Shown: positions 33,001-42,010 of the stretch, piece by piece
Position numbering within the stretch: position 1 is the stretch's first letter
Layout: every line of letters begins with the position of its first letter
Source of the DNA: Prorocentrum cordatum
Lineage: Eukaryota; Sar; Dinophyceae; Prorocentrales; Prorocentraceae
Direction: 5' to 3'
Length of the DNA stretch: 64,000 nucleotides
Assembly: GCA_963575745.1 (NCBI GenBank)
Contig: CAUYUJ010014562.1
Location: 198,123-262,122, forward strand
The notes under the pieces: generated by a model
What the model was told of the DNA's origin: nothing
What the model saw: the letters and a program-made list of their open reading frames with translations, nothing else
Databases searched by the model: none
Program-made: the position numbers and the translations under genes

Positions 33001-34790
33001 GCATCGAATTCTACAACGTCGCCGCCATCACCTGCCTCTCCTACATCGGCCAGCTCTACCCGCCTACGCCCTGTTTTCTAGCCAAGGAGCTCCACGCGCT
33101 GCTCAATTTTTTTTTCGAGCAGCCCCTTCCAGTTTCACGAAACTGGACATTCTCTCGTTCAAGCGCTGGACTGGAGTGGAGACACCACAAGGACTAGAAG
33201 CGCTTCTCTCGGCTACCATCTGGCGCACAGCCTCCACAACACGTATATTTTGGACGCGCCTTCTTCGTGAACGCCAAGCTGTTGCCGAAGATCGATTGCC
33301 AGTCTGCCAAGTTGTCCTCGGACATTGGTGCGCCGATTGCTGGGAGGACACACATTCCATCGCGCAGCGCTTCGAGCAGATCGTGACGGGCCAGCTCTAC
33401 CCAATATGCAATGGTTCCATCCACAAGTCTCTGGAGCGCTCGCTCGGCACCCCGCAACGTGCGGCCCACGGCTGCTGCTGGTCGCCAAGCTATCATAGAC
33501 AAAGACCGCGACAGAGCCCAGGACACGGGTCACCTGATCGATCGACTTGACGAGGAGGGTCGTGGCAAGGCCCATGGCAAGGGAACGGAAGCCAAGCGCA
33601 AATCGCCGCAGTCCGCCTACTTGCACGAGCTGCAGTCCGCACTGTACATCGACACCTTCGACATGACCATCCTCAAGCGCCTCTAGTCATGGTTCCCGCT
33701 TCTCGGCATGCTCTCCCATCGGCTCGCTCCTTTTCAAGAAGTTGTTCAAGATTCGCCCACGCATCCCACTACCGCTAAGCCTTCGCAGACGCCCACCGCC
33801 GAGCAATCCATTGCATACATGAACGAGCGTGCTGAAGCATGGGCAGCCCGCTGGATCCCGAACGTCTTCCATGACCCCAACTACGACGACGACCGCGACT
33901 GGATGGAGTGGTGGGTCCCGTACCTCACGAGCTGCCTTCGCCGCCGACAGTTCGACATCATGTTCGACATCAACATCAGTCCATGGAACAATGGTGGGCG
34001 CTGCCACACTGTCCCTCTTGAGATCTGCGACCGCCGCTGGCACAGCTCATCACGCGCACGCAGCCGACGCTACACCATCTACCAGTCCGCCCATCCTTCG
34101 GCAGCCACACAGCGAAAACGTGACGAAGAAACCAGAGAGCACCGTGCCCGCCGCCGCTGGTTATCCCCCCATGACGTTCGTGATGAAGACAACTGGCTCC
34201 CCGACGACACTGCTAACGGGGGCAATAACGACCAACCGAAAGACCTGCTTGGCATCGACGACTGGCCCGTCTCCCTGGCGAACAGATGGGCAGCACTACG
34301 TCGCCATCTCGCTCGAGCTCCTCCATCCGCGCTGTGGCCCGCGCTCAAGACACTGGCGGGCGCCTGGGCGACCAGCTACCGCATGCACGTCTAACCGCAC
34401 AAGCGCCACTGTCTCTTCGGCTGCCCGATCTCCGAGCCCAAGCGCAACATCGTGCCCAAGGATGCAGAGCCACCTCTGCTTGCCTCGCGGACAAGTCTAC
34501 AACGATATCCTCGCACGGATGGGCCTTCCCGGCGAGCAGAGCGACGACAACCGCATCGACCACACTATCACTCACCTCGCCGTCGCCTTGAAGACATGCA
34601 ACTTTTTCCGAGCCCAGCCGTCTGACTACGGCACCGCGACCTCCTGCCGCGAGTTCAGGGCGCCCGCCGACGGCAACATCAACTCCTACAACATGAGCAA
34701 GGCGGCTGTCGCCGCTTCGCGTCGCGCCCTGAGGCTGCCTGTTTGCCTCGCGGGAAGCGCGGGGCCGCTCGGGCGTCCGTGAAGGTGAAG
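33001..34790 (+). pseudogene. 5'-truncated LINE ORF2 fragment (post-RT region and C-terminal zinc knuckle)
   Basis: The first residues, with 'FYNVAAITCLSYIGQLYPP', align with 'FNMLCMSVLSCAGQLCAPA' in the neighbouring LINE at about 39010, just after the reverse transcriptase domain. Further on, frames change repeatedly. One open stretch at 33708-34394 ends 'TLAGAWATSYRMHV'. After its stop the same frame gives 'HKRHCLFGCP', resembling the C-terminal zinc-knuckle region of dinoflagellate LINEs. The catalytic RT and endonuclease are missing, so this is a dead, 5'-truncated copy as target-primed reverse transcription often leaves. The middle part (33708-34300, Trp/Asp/Arg-rich) has no family match I can name. 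The left edge is a (CTC)n tract and the right edge runs into another. Confidence 0.6.
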
Positions 34791-34812
34791 ACGTCTCTTC
34801 CGAGGGACGTTC

Positions 34813-34859
34813 GCTCCTCCTCCTCCTCCTCCCCCTCCTCCTCCTCCTCCTCCTCCTCC
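34813..34859. repeat. (CTC)n tract between the two LINEs
   Basis: CTC triplets fill the gap between the end of the truncated LINE fragment and the spliced-leader relic that opens the next LINE. Confidence 0.95.
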
Positions 34860-34878
34860 GTTGCCATTTTGGCTCAAG
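34857..34878 (+). other. Relic of the dinoflagellate spliced leader
   Basis: The 22 bases starting 'tccgttgccattttggctca' and ending 'ag' match the conserved dinoflagellate spliced leader at 21 positions; the one difference is T for A at position 6. The leader is added to mRNAs by trans-splicing. Finding it in DNA at the exact 5' end of a retrotransposon means the copy was made from a trans-spliced transcript. It follows the (CTC)n tract with no gap. Confidence 0.9.
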
Positions 34879-34987
34879 TTGGGGACAGGCCCCCTTTGAG
34901 CGCGGCAGCTCTCTTCAGAGGGCAATCTGGGGTCAGACCCAGGCGGGCGCTCCATCTCCCCAGCCGCCTCATTTTGTGAGCGGCCAC

Positions 34988-35965
34988 ATGGCGGGCAGCG
35001 CAGCGACGGCTCCTGGCGATGACACGCTCGCTCGCGTACTCTCGGGCATCGAGGGGCTTGGCACGCGCGTGACCCAGGTCGAGGGCCACCTCGGCGACAG
35101 GAAGGCCATCAGGGAAGAGGTCTTCGCGCTTCATCAGAAGTTCGAAGTTCTCGCCGAGCAGTTGGCTAGCGTGCAGGCCACAACGGACGCGATGAGCGAC
35201 GCGCCGGCAAATCTAGGGGAATCCGACGTCATCAAGAGACTGCAGACCCAAGCCGACACCACCGCGCTGCAGCTGAAGGGGTTGGCTGGACAGGTGGCCA
35301 ACGACACTCGTTCTACTGCCAGTGGGTCCACTCTCGCGTCTACGCTGGGGTCTAAGAGGGCTCGCACCGCAGGTCCTGAGACTTATAGTGGCACTGCGAC
35401 GCCTGGGAGCAATCCGTGCAAGGTTTGGATTGGCGGATTTCCTCGGCCTGTCCTAGCTAAGGTGATGATCGCCTTCGCCGACACGATCAAGAAGCAGGGG
35501 CTCGCGCCGCAAGACGTGCCCCTCTCGACGCGGGCGCGCAACCTCGACTCCTCCTTCAGCATCGAATTCGAATCTGACATGAACGCCAGGGATTTCGTGG
35601 ACCAGGTTCGGGCCAAGGGCATGCACTGGGCGGACCCGAAGACATTCGTGCAGACTCCCATGCGCGCGCGGCTGGACGCCCCATCGTCGGTCAGGCGCCG
35701 TATCAAGGCGCTCGGATTGCTGTGGACGCGTGTTTCTGACCATCTTCGAGAAATCAACGGATGGCGCCAGGGCATGAAGCTGGGATCTCAAGGCTTCAAG
35801 GGCACCCTTTTCTTGATTGAGAACGATGAGTGCAGCGTGCTCTTCCAGGTTGAGGAGCTTGAGCAGAACCAGTTCGACGTGAAACCTGAGCTGGAGAACT
35901 TGGCGGCTATCGGCATCGACCAGCGCGAGGCCGAGTCCATGGCGGCCGTCATCATTCCACGCTAG
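34988..35965 (+). CDS. LINE ORF1 protein (RNA-binding, coiled coil plus RRM-like)
   Basis: Intact 325-residue ORF. The first ATG in frame is at 34988; the frame is open slightly further upstream only through a GTG. Residues about 10-110 have a heptad-like pattern ('SGIEGLGTRVTQVEGHLGD', 'LQTQADTTALQLKGLAGQV') consistent with a coiled coil for trimerisation. Residues about 135-230 start 'CKVWIGGFPRPV', which resembles the RNP2 strand of an RRM, and may be the RNA-binding domain. By position and length it fits LINE ORF1 proteins that coat the element RNA and assist reverse transcription. It ends 52 bp before ORF2, in a different frame. No CCHC knuckle is seen. The assignment rests on layout and motifs, not on a search. 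Confidence 0.72.
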   Translation: MAGSAATAPGDDTLARVLSGIEGLGTRVTQVEGHLGDRKAIREEVFALHQKFEVLAEQLASVQATTDAMSDAPANLGESDVIKRLQTQADTTALQLKGLAGQVANDTRSTASGSTLASTLGSKRARTAGPETYSGTATPGSNPCKVWIGGFPRPVLAKVMIAFADTIKKQGLAPQDVPLSTRARNLDSSFSIEFESDMNARDFVDQVRAKGMHWADPKTFVQTPMRARLDAPSSVRRRIKALGLLWTRVSDHLREINGWRQGMKLGSQGFKGTLFLIENDECSVLFQVEELEQNQFDVKPELENLAAIGIDQREAESMAAVIIPR

Positions 35966-36017
35966 GAAACTACCTTGCTGTCTCGGACATGTACTGGGCT
36001 ATTCCTCTACACCCGAG

Positions 36018-38531
36018 ATGGGCAGGCCCCATGCGGCCGACTCTGGTGTACCTATGGGTGCCGCTTTGCAGCGCGGTCACGAAGTTGTCACGTCGAGCAT
36101 TGCAGCGTCTTCCCTTCCTGCTCCAGCGGCACGCATGGATCCTCCTCGCTTTGCGGGCGCTGCAGGGGGTGACGTGCCGACCTCTGAGGCACGCCCTGCC
36201 AGCCTTGCGAGCATTGAGGTAGGCGAAGTACCGACCGCTGGGGCTGACAATGGCATTGTCCTGTCTTCCCAAGCCCTTCAATTACATGAGAGACGTACTG
36301 AGAATTCAAGGACCAGCGACAGCACGAGCTCGTCCACTTCGTCTTCTTCTTCCTGCTCCCCTGGTTCTTCGTCGAGTGCCACTGCATCTGGGGCTTCTTC
36401 CTCCCCATCTACGCGTGGGTCCGCTGGGGGCAGGCCTGACTTCGAAGGGCTCGCGCCTTTCGTGCCTGACCAGCCTTTCGCGATCTGTGCGTGGAACGTG
36501 CGTTCCCTTTTCGGTGCCACCTATGCTCCCCAAGCCTCTCACCGTGCTAAGTACGATAAGATAGTATCACTCTGTTCCAGATATGACATTGTCTGTATCC
36601 AGGAAGCTCGTGGGTCTCAGGAGCATCTTGAATATCTTTGCAAGGCAGTTTATCAAGCTTTGGGATTTGGTACATTTTTGGATTCGACGACGTCTGGAGG
36701 CTGCTTTATCCTTCTTCACCCCAAACTCCAGAGGCTGTTCCGTCACGCTGAGCACGTAATTATTGAAAAAGGCCGTATACATAGCCTCACGCTCTACAAC
36801 AACAAACACTGTCTGCAAATCATCAACATGCATCTCGACCACAATCATCAGCCCAGTATCAAGCAAAATCAACTTCGACGCGTTCGGCGGTCTCTCGTTC
36901 CCGCGAGGTGTTGCTCGCAGATTTTACTCGGCGATTTCAACTTTGCTGCCAGAGGTGAAGGGTCTCACCATGCTGACGGACGTTTCGTCAGCAGCGGCCA
37001 GGGCACGGCTAAGGAGTTCGATAGGCTCTTTCCCCACCTCGCTGAGGTGGACCAGGCTTCTTTCACGCGCAGGGTCGAGGGCTGGCAGGATGAGCGCAAA
37101 ATTGTTGTGTCTCTGGGGCGCCTGGACCGCATCTATGTGAGCTTTCCTGCTGGTGATCTTTGTGATCTCCACCAGGCGTCCAAAACCCTCGGCTCCCCGG
37201 CGGGCCTCAAGGAGTTGTCCGATCACATCCCCGTGGCGCTCTCGCTCCAGCCTTCTACCAGTTGCCCAAGTCGCATCCCGTCCTGGGTCACCAAGCACCC
37301 GAGGTACCCCGAGGTTGTCGAGGCCACTATTGCTGATGCTGGTGGCCTGTCCGAGGACCTGTTAGAGGCCAGTATCGAAGTTCGTGACTGTCTGGTTGGG
37401 GCCGCCAAGGCCCTTAAGCGGGACCTAGAGGAGTTGGGAGCTGTTTCAGAAGCCAGTCGTCTTTCGTGGGCTCTTGCAGCTCTTCGCGCGGTCAGGTCTG
37501 GCAACTCTGCGGTTCTCTACAGGGCCCTGAAGGCGCACCCGTTGCTCGACTCTTTCTTTTGCTTCAAAAACTGCTGCCTTACTAGACATACTGAATTTCA
37601 TGCGTTTCTTGGAGGTCTTCAGAACCAGGTTTTAGATGCGGAGATGGAGGAGATCAGGCAGAATGAGCACATCTCAGAGGCTAAGAGGGTTGGCAATATT
37701 AACTCCCTGTACGCGTACAAGAGTGTCTGGAGGACCAAGAACCGCAAGCATGGCCTTGGCGCTGTTTCAGACCCTGCAGGCTCACCTCTGTTTGAAGCTG
37801 ACGAGACTTGTCAGGAGCTCGCCAGGTACTGGGGCCAGGTGCACAAAAAGGTTGTTGTCTCACGGGACGCTTCGAGGTGCTTTGAACCGTTCGTCCAAGA
37901 GGTCCCCCCCGAGATCCGCTGGGAGCTGTCTTTCGACCAGTTCTTGGATCTGATGGAACGGATTCCAGACAGTGCGCCTGGACCCGACGGTATTCCGCTC
38001 TCTGGATGGGCTCGTGCGGGCGACACGGCCACCAGGACACTTTATTCGCTCTACCTCCACATTCTCCAGGCTGGCTCCACCCCCCTCAACTTTAACGATG
38101 CCATGGCAGTCTTTCCCGCGAAGGGCGACGAACCCGCCGACGCGAGCTTCGTGGTTCGGGCTCCAGAGAAGACACGACCGATTTCTCTCATTGACACGGA
38201 CACCCAGATTGTGTCAGTTGCGATCAATATTCCTCTCGGGACCGTTTGCCAACGTGTGGTTTTTCAGCAACAACGGGGCTTTGTCAGGGGCCGTCAGATG
38301 CTAGGAAACATCTTGGACCTGGAATCCAAGTGTCTTCGCTGGCTAGTCCAGCAGAGTATGCAGAAGTGCGGCTACGTCTTTTTCGATGTGAAAGCCGCGT
38401 TCCCCAGCTTGAGTCACGCGGCCCTCATGTTCACCCTGCATAAGATGCGATTTCCAAGGCATCTCATAAAAGCGATCCAGGCCCTGCACACCAATGTTTT
38501 GCATCGCCGTCTCTTTCAGGGGCAATCGTAA
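36018..38531 (+). pseudogene. LINE ORF2, part 1: endonuclease and first half of reverse transcriptase
   Basis: Open for 837 codons from an ATG 52 bp after ORF1. Residues about 153-410 carry the endonuclease/exonuclease/phosphatase motifs in order: 'WNVRS' (156), 'QEAR' (195), 'NMHLDHN' (270), 'LLGDFNF' (303), 'RLDRIY' (368), 'SDHIPV' (401). This enzyme nicks the target DNA to prime reverse transcription. Residues about 650-837 begin the reverse transcriptase: 'SAPGPDGIP' (652), 'RPISLIDT' (721), 'QRGFVRGRQ' (752), and motif A 'FDVKAAFPSL' (788) with the first catalytic Asp. The frame then hits a stop at 38529, although RT similarity continues in another frame. A Ser-rich linker sits at residues 95-135. 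Confidence 0.85.
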
Positions 38532-38920
38532 GCACGGTTTCATCCTGGCCATGGGGCATTAAGCAGGGGTGTCCGATGTCGGGCTCGTTATTTGCTCTGG
38601 CGCACGATCCCATCTTGCGCATGCTGGCTTGCAAGCTGCCGAGACCATTGCACGAGCTCGGGGCCTTCGCTGACGATTGCGGCATGGCCAGCAGTAACCT
38701 CGAGGTGTCTTTCCCGATCGCTATCGATATCTGGGTCTTGGCTGGAGCGGCCTTTGGGCTGCGCATTCACATCGAGAAAACGGTCGTCGTCTCGGCGGGG
38801 AAATACTCGGAGCAGGAGTTTCGGAAATCGACAGCTCGCCTAGGGAAACTTGCCAAGTGTCAGGTCACAACGGTCGCGAGGTACCTGGGGATCATGATGG
38901 GGGACAAAGGGGTGTTCTGA
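38522..38920 (+). pseudogene. LINE ORF2, part 2: reverse transcriptase catalytic core
   Basis: A different frame from part 1. It opens with the conserved RT motif B region ('IKQGCPMSG') and carries motif C 'FADD' at 38666-38677, the catalytic Asp pair. Then 'RIHIEKTVVVS' and 'RYLGIMMG', typical of motifs D and E, lead to a stop at 38918. The frame change relative to part 1 falls within 38517-38531. The only lesions seen in this RT are the frameshifts that bound this part; the catalytic residues are present. Confidence 0.85.
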
Positions 38921-39590
38921 AAGCTGGGCCTGGCCTGTGGCCAAGTTCAGGGAGCGTTCGCACATGGTCCAGGGGCTCGACCTAGGGCTCGCGAAGTCCA
39001 TCTCGCACTTTAATATGCTCTGCATGTCTGTTCTGTCCTGCGCCGGGCAGCTGTGCGCGCCCGCGCCCGAGGTTCTTAAGGAAGAGGAGAGGATGCTTCA
39101 GGTGATCGTCCGTGGGCCCTTCAGTGCCATCCCGTCCCAGGACCTTCAGAACCTTCAGAGGATCGGGTTTCCGATCCAGGCTGCGTCTGTGCGCGTGCGC
39201 AGTCAGGCTGCTCGTTTTCGCGTTGCTGAACGCGTTGAAGCTTTCTCTGAGGCAGTGGAGCTCCTTTTCAGCTTCAGCACCACTGACGAGTGCTGTATTG
39301 CATGGCAGAATCACCCGTTGTGGAAAGGCAGCGCGATGAAAAACCTGCGCGACAATTACTCGGCGCTCACCAGCATCCCTGCCGCCCCGAAAGAGGCCCC
39401 GCACATCCAGCGTGCCATGGAAAAATATTTCACCAGCCTGAACAGCCAGAGCCCCCTCATCACGATTGTGAAGCGTGTCGAAAAGCTGGGTGAGCCTCTG
39501 AGTAGGGGGGAGGGCCAAAATCTTAGGCTCGCTTTTTTCAGGATCAAGGATAAGGTCCCATCCTGTGTTCTCTCGGTGTTTTTGTTTTAA
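38907..39590 (+). pseudogene. LINE ORF2, part 3: post-RT region
   Basis: Returns to the frame of part 1; the switch lies within about 38905-38918. It is open for about 220 codons to a stop at 39588. It includes 'FNMLCMSVLSCAGQLCAPA', which matches the start of the truncated LINE fragment at 33001, and a helical, charged region with no named domain. Comparable LINEs have an uncharacterised connector here between RT and the zinc knuckle. Confidence 0.75.
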
Positions 39591-40053
39591 ATCGCTTTGT
39601 ATTTGTTGGACGTGCAGCGGGCGCTTCAAGGGTGCCATCAAACCATGTATAGCGTGCGGGCTCGACCAGGGCGACTCGCTCAAACATATTATCGAGTGCC
39701 CTCGTTTTTCGGTTGCCAGATTCTTTCTCCCTCTCCTCCCGTCGGCCTTCATCTACTGCTCGTCTGTCCAGAAGCTTCAGGTGTATCGACTTTTCCCGAT
39801 CCCGACAGATGCCTTAGTCAGTGTTGCTCTGTATTTGGACCTTATATATAGCGTTTACCATCATCTCAAGCATCGCTCGTGCACGTCGCAGGCTATCTTT
39901 TACAGCACCAAAGCCCGAATATCGCAGCTCGCTCGTCGTCAGAGTAATCTGTCTAGATTCTTCGGACAGGTTCACTGGGGGCCCGTCCCAGGCAGGATCC
40001 AGCGTCATCGGCAGGTCGCTCTGCCCGCTGGACACGCAGGACGGCCGCCCTAA
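39591..40053 (+). pseudogene. LINE ORF2, part 4: C-terminal zinc knuckle
   Basis: A third frame (change within about 39560-39590). It contains 'CIACGLDQGDSLKHIIEC', a C-x2-C-x9-H-x3-C knuckle as found near the C-terminus of many non-LTR ORF2 proteins, where it helps bind nucleic acid. About 110 further residues, hydrophobic at first, reach a stop at 40051. The (CTC)n tract begins about 50 bp later. Confidence 0.72.
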
Positions 40054-40103
40054 GGTTTCGAATGCAGGTCATAGCATTCCTAGCCTTCCCCCGATGCGAG
40101 TTC

Positions 40104-40262
40104 CCTCCTCCTCCTCCCCCTCCTCCTCCTCCTTCTCCTCCTCCTCCTCTCCCCCCTCCTCCTCTCCCTCCTCTTCCTCCTCCTTCTCCTCCTCCTCCTC
40201 CTTCTCCTCCTCCCCCTTCTCCTCCTCCTCTTCCTCCCCCCCCTCCTCGCCCTCCCCTCCTC
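40104..40262. repeat. (CTC)n tract at the 3' end of the LINE
   Basis: Polypyrimidine CTC triplets with CCC and TTC variants over about 160 bp, directly after the LINE 3' end. Confidence 0.96.
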
Positions 40263-40338
40263 GGGTCGCCGACGGCCCCGGGAGAAACCGTGCACCCCCG
40301 ATCGCCGAACGCGATGCGATGGCAGCTGCTTCCGGGTT

Positions 40339-40582
40339 GACCCAAAAAGTGGGTCCAGCGGCGAGAGGGTGGTGCAATAGATTTGTTGCGATAGATTTGT
40401 GAGGGCGCAGTGCGTTTGGGGCGCGCAGTGCATTCCGGGGTCGAGATGTATTGTTGGATTTTCGCGAGCAGTGCACGAGTTGCAATACAATGCGATACAG
40501 TTGTCCTGCACAATAAAGTTGCAGTTCAAATGGCCAAAATCTATTGCGCCACCCACTTGCAACTGGATCCCCATTGTGGGTC
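40339..40582. mobile_element. Foldback (MITE-like) element, 244 bp
   Basis: The left arm, starting 'gacccaaaaagtgggtccag' and including 'gggtggtgcaatagatttgt', matches the reverse complement of the right arm ('gacccacaatggggatccag', 'gtgggtggcgcaatagattt') over about 48 bp at near 80%. The internal part is AT-richer than the surroundings. No protein. Confidence 0.72.
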
Positions 40583-40934
40583 ATCCACATGCTTGCGCGC
40601 TTGCGTTTGGTCCCCCCCGCGGCCCCCAAAAAGCCGCGCACCCGAGGTCACTCTTATCCAGGGTCACTCTTGCGTGTAGTCGATGCGGGCAGCCAGGCGT
40701 CCCCGGGACGGGGCGCCCCAGCCCCCTGCTGGGGCCTCGTCCGCGCGCGGGGTTTCCCGACCCCTGGCGTCCCGGAGAGGTCGAGACGGTGGTCTTGCAG
40801 CTTCCTCGGCCTCTCTCAGCGTCCAACAGCGACTCGGGAGGAGAAACGGGTCCCGGGGAGGCGGCACCGCGAGAGGTCGTGAGCCCGCGTCTCGAGAAAA
40901 TTGAGACACCGGCTGTCTGGGCTCGCAGCTCGCA

Positions 40935-41455
40935 GAGGGCCTGTATGAGCGCGCTGCCGACCAGATCCGACCAGCATGCCCGCGGCGCGACCTTGCCCAA
41001 AGACGCGGTGAGTGAGGACGATTTGGACAAGTTGCTCCGGGAGGCCTTCGTGGACAGGGCGATGAGGACATGGGTGTTCTTTCAGCCCCTGCCCGAGCGC
41101 ACATCGACCTCGCAGTTTCTTGCGCGCCAGTACCTGGGTGTGCTGCTCCAGAAGACCATGCAGGAGATGCAGCGGTAACTGGCACCTCCAGGGGGAGGGG
41201 GTGGAGTCCGCAGCGGCGAGCAGCGAGCAGCAACACGGCAAGATCACGCATGACCTCATCAGCGTTTTATTCCAGTCCTACGGCCCGGAAGCGGTCGGCA
41301 CCCGCAACGCGTGGGAGTTCCGCGCGATCAGCGAATAATTGGACGCGCTCCTGGACGGGAGCCCCCGGCGGCCGGTGGGAGACGTGCCGGTGCAGGGGTT
41401 CAAGGTTTTGGGCACGGCGGTCAACGACAGCGTCCGGTCGATCTCGCGGCACTAG
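40935..41455 (+). pseudogene. Coding-like remnant, unknown protein
   Basis: Frame 1 reads 'SEDDLDKLLREAFVDRAMR' and continues through 'LARQYLGVLLQKTMQEMQR' to a stop at about 41176. The next frame reads 'HGKITHDLISVLFQSYGPEA', then an in-frame TAA at about 41336, then 'FKVLGTAVNDSVRSISRH' to a TAG at about 41453. The composition is protein-like and unlike the surrounding GC filler, so I infer a decayed gene. I cannot name the family. It is followed at once by an R2 repeat copy. Confidence 0.4.
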
Positions 41456-41464
41456 GAGCTCATC

Positions 41465-41635
41465 CCCAGCCCAGACCCCCGACGTCATGATTTTTTGATG
41501 ACGTCGACCCCCGGAGGTTTCGACCTATTCCCCAGCACCGGTGTTTCGTTCCGAATCGTTTTCTGACGCTGCTGAGGCTAAGGGCCCCCAGAGGCCGAGG
41601 ATGGCGAAAAACCTCCTTTCGTGATTCCCCATCTC
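41465..41635 (+). repeat. Dispersed repeat family R2, well-preserved copy
   Basis: 'cccagacccccgacgtcatg', 'cccccggaggtttcgaccta', 'ttccccagcaccggtgtttc', 'ggcgaaaaacctcctttcgt' match the copy at 28872-29040. Confidence 0.85.
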
Positions 41636-41689
41636 CAAAGATGGGGCTCTTGTTCCCCGTCTTCTAAGATGGGGTTATTGTTATTACTC

Positions 41690-42010
41690 GGACGCCGCCG
41701 ACTCCATAGAGAGAACACACCTACTCATACACAGACTTACTCATACTCAGACCTACTCATACTCATACCTTCTCATGGTATGACTTACTCAACACACAGC
41801 ATGCAGGCCTACTCATACTCAGACTTACTCATGTTGGGACTCCTTCATACCCAGACTTAATCATACCCAGACTCGTCCCCAGACCTACGCATACACAGAC
41901 TTATTCATACTCAGATCTGCACATACTCAGACCTTCTCATACTTGGAGTTACTCAACGCACGGACTGAGACCTACTCATACTCAGACCTAGGCATAGTCA
42001 GACTCGCAAA
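41690..42010 (+). repeat. Block X, copy 1: 'actcatactcagaccta' repeats
   Basis: About 320 bp of imperfect 'ctactcatactcagac' phrases, beginning after 'ttattactcggacgccgccg' and ending 'agactcgcaaagggagccg'. The whole block recurs at 43797-44130 with about 85-90% identity by eye. Confidence 0.88.

Larger units (their letters stand above)
34857..40103 (+). mobile_element. Nearly full-length non-LTR retrotransposon (LINE) with spliced-leader 5' end
   Basis: Order: spliced-leader relic (34857-34878), 109 bp leader, ORF1 (34988-35965), 52 bp gap, ORF2 with apurinic-type endonuclease, reverse transcriptase and C-terminal zinc knuckle (36018-40053), about 50 bp 3' UTR, then (CTC)n. The whole is about 5.25 kb. 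There is no poly-A tail. Three frameshifts in ORF2 but no extra in-frame stops suggest recent inactivation or a few sequencing errors. Both ends abut (CTC)n, so a target-site duplication cannot be told from microsatellite. Confidence 0.88.

Noticed and set aside
40053-40103. Poly-A tail or target-site duplication of the LINE
   Set aside because: No A-run is present, and flanking (CTC)n makes any duplication indistinguishable from microsatellite.
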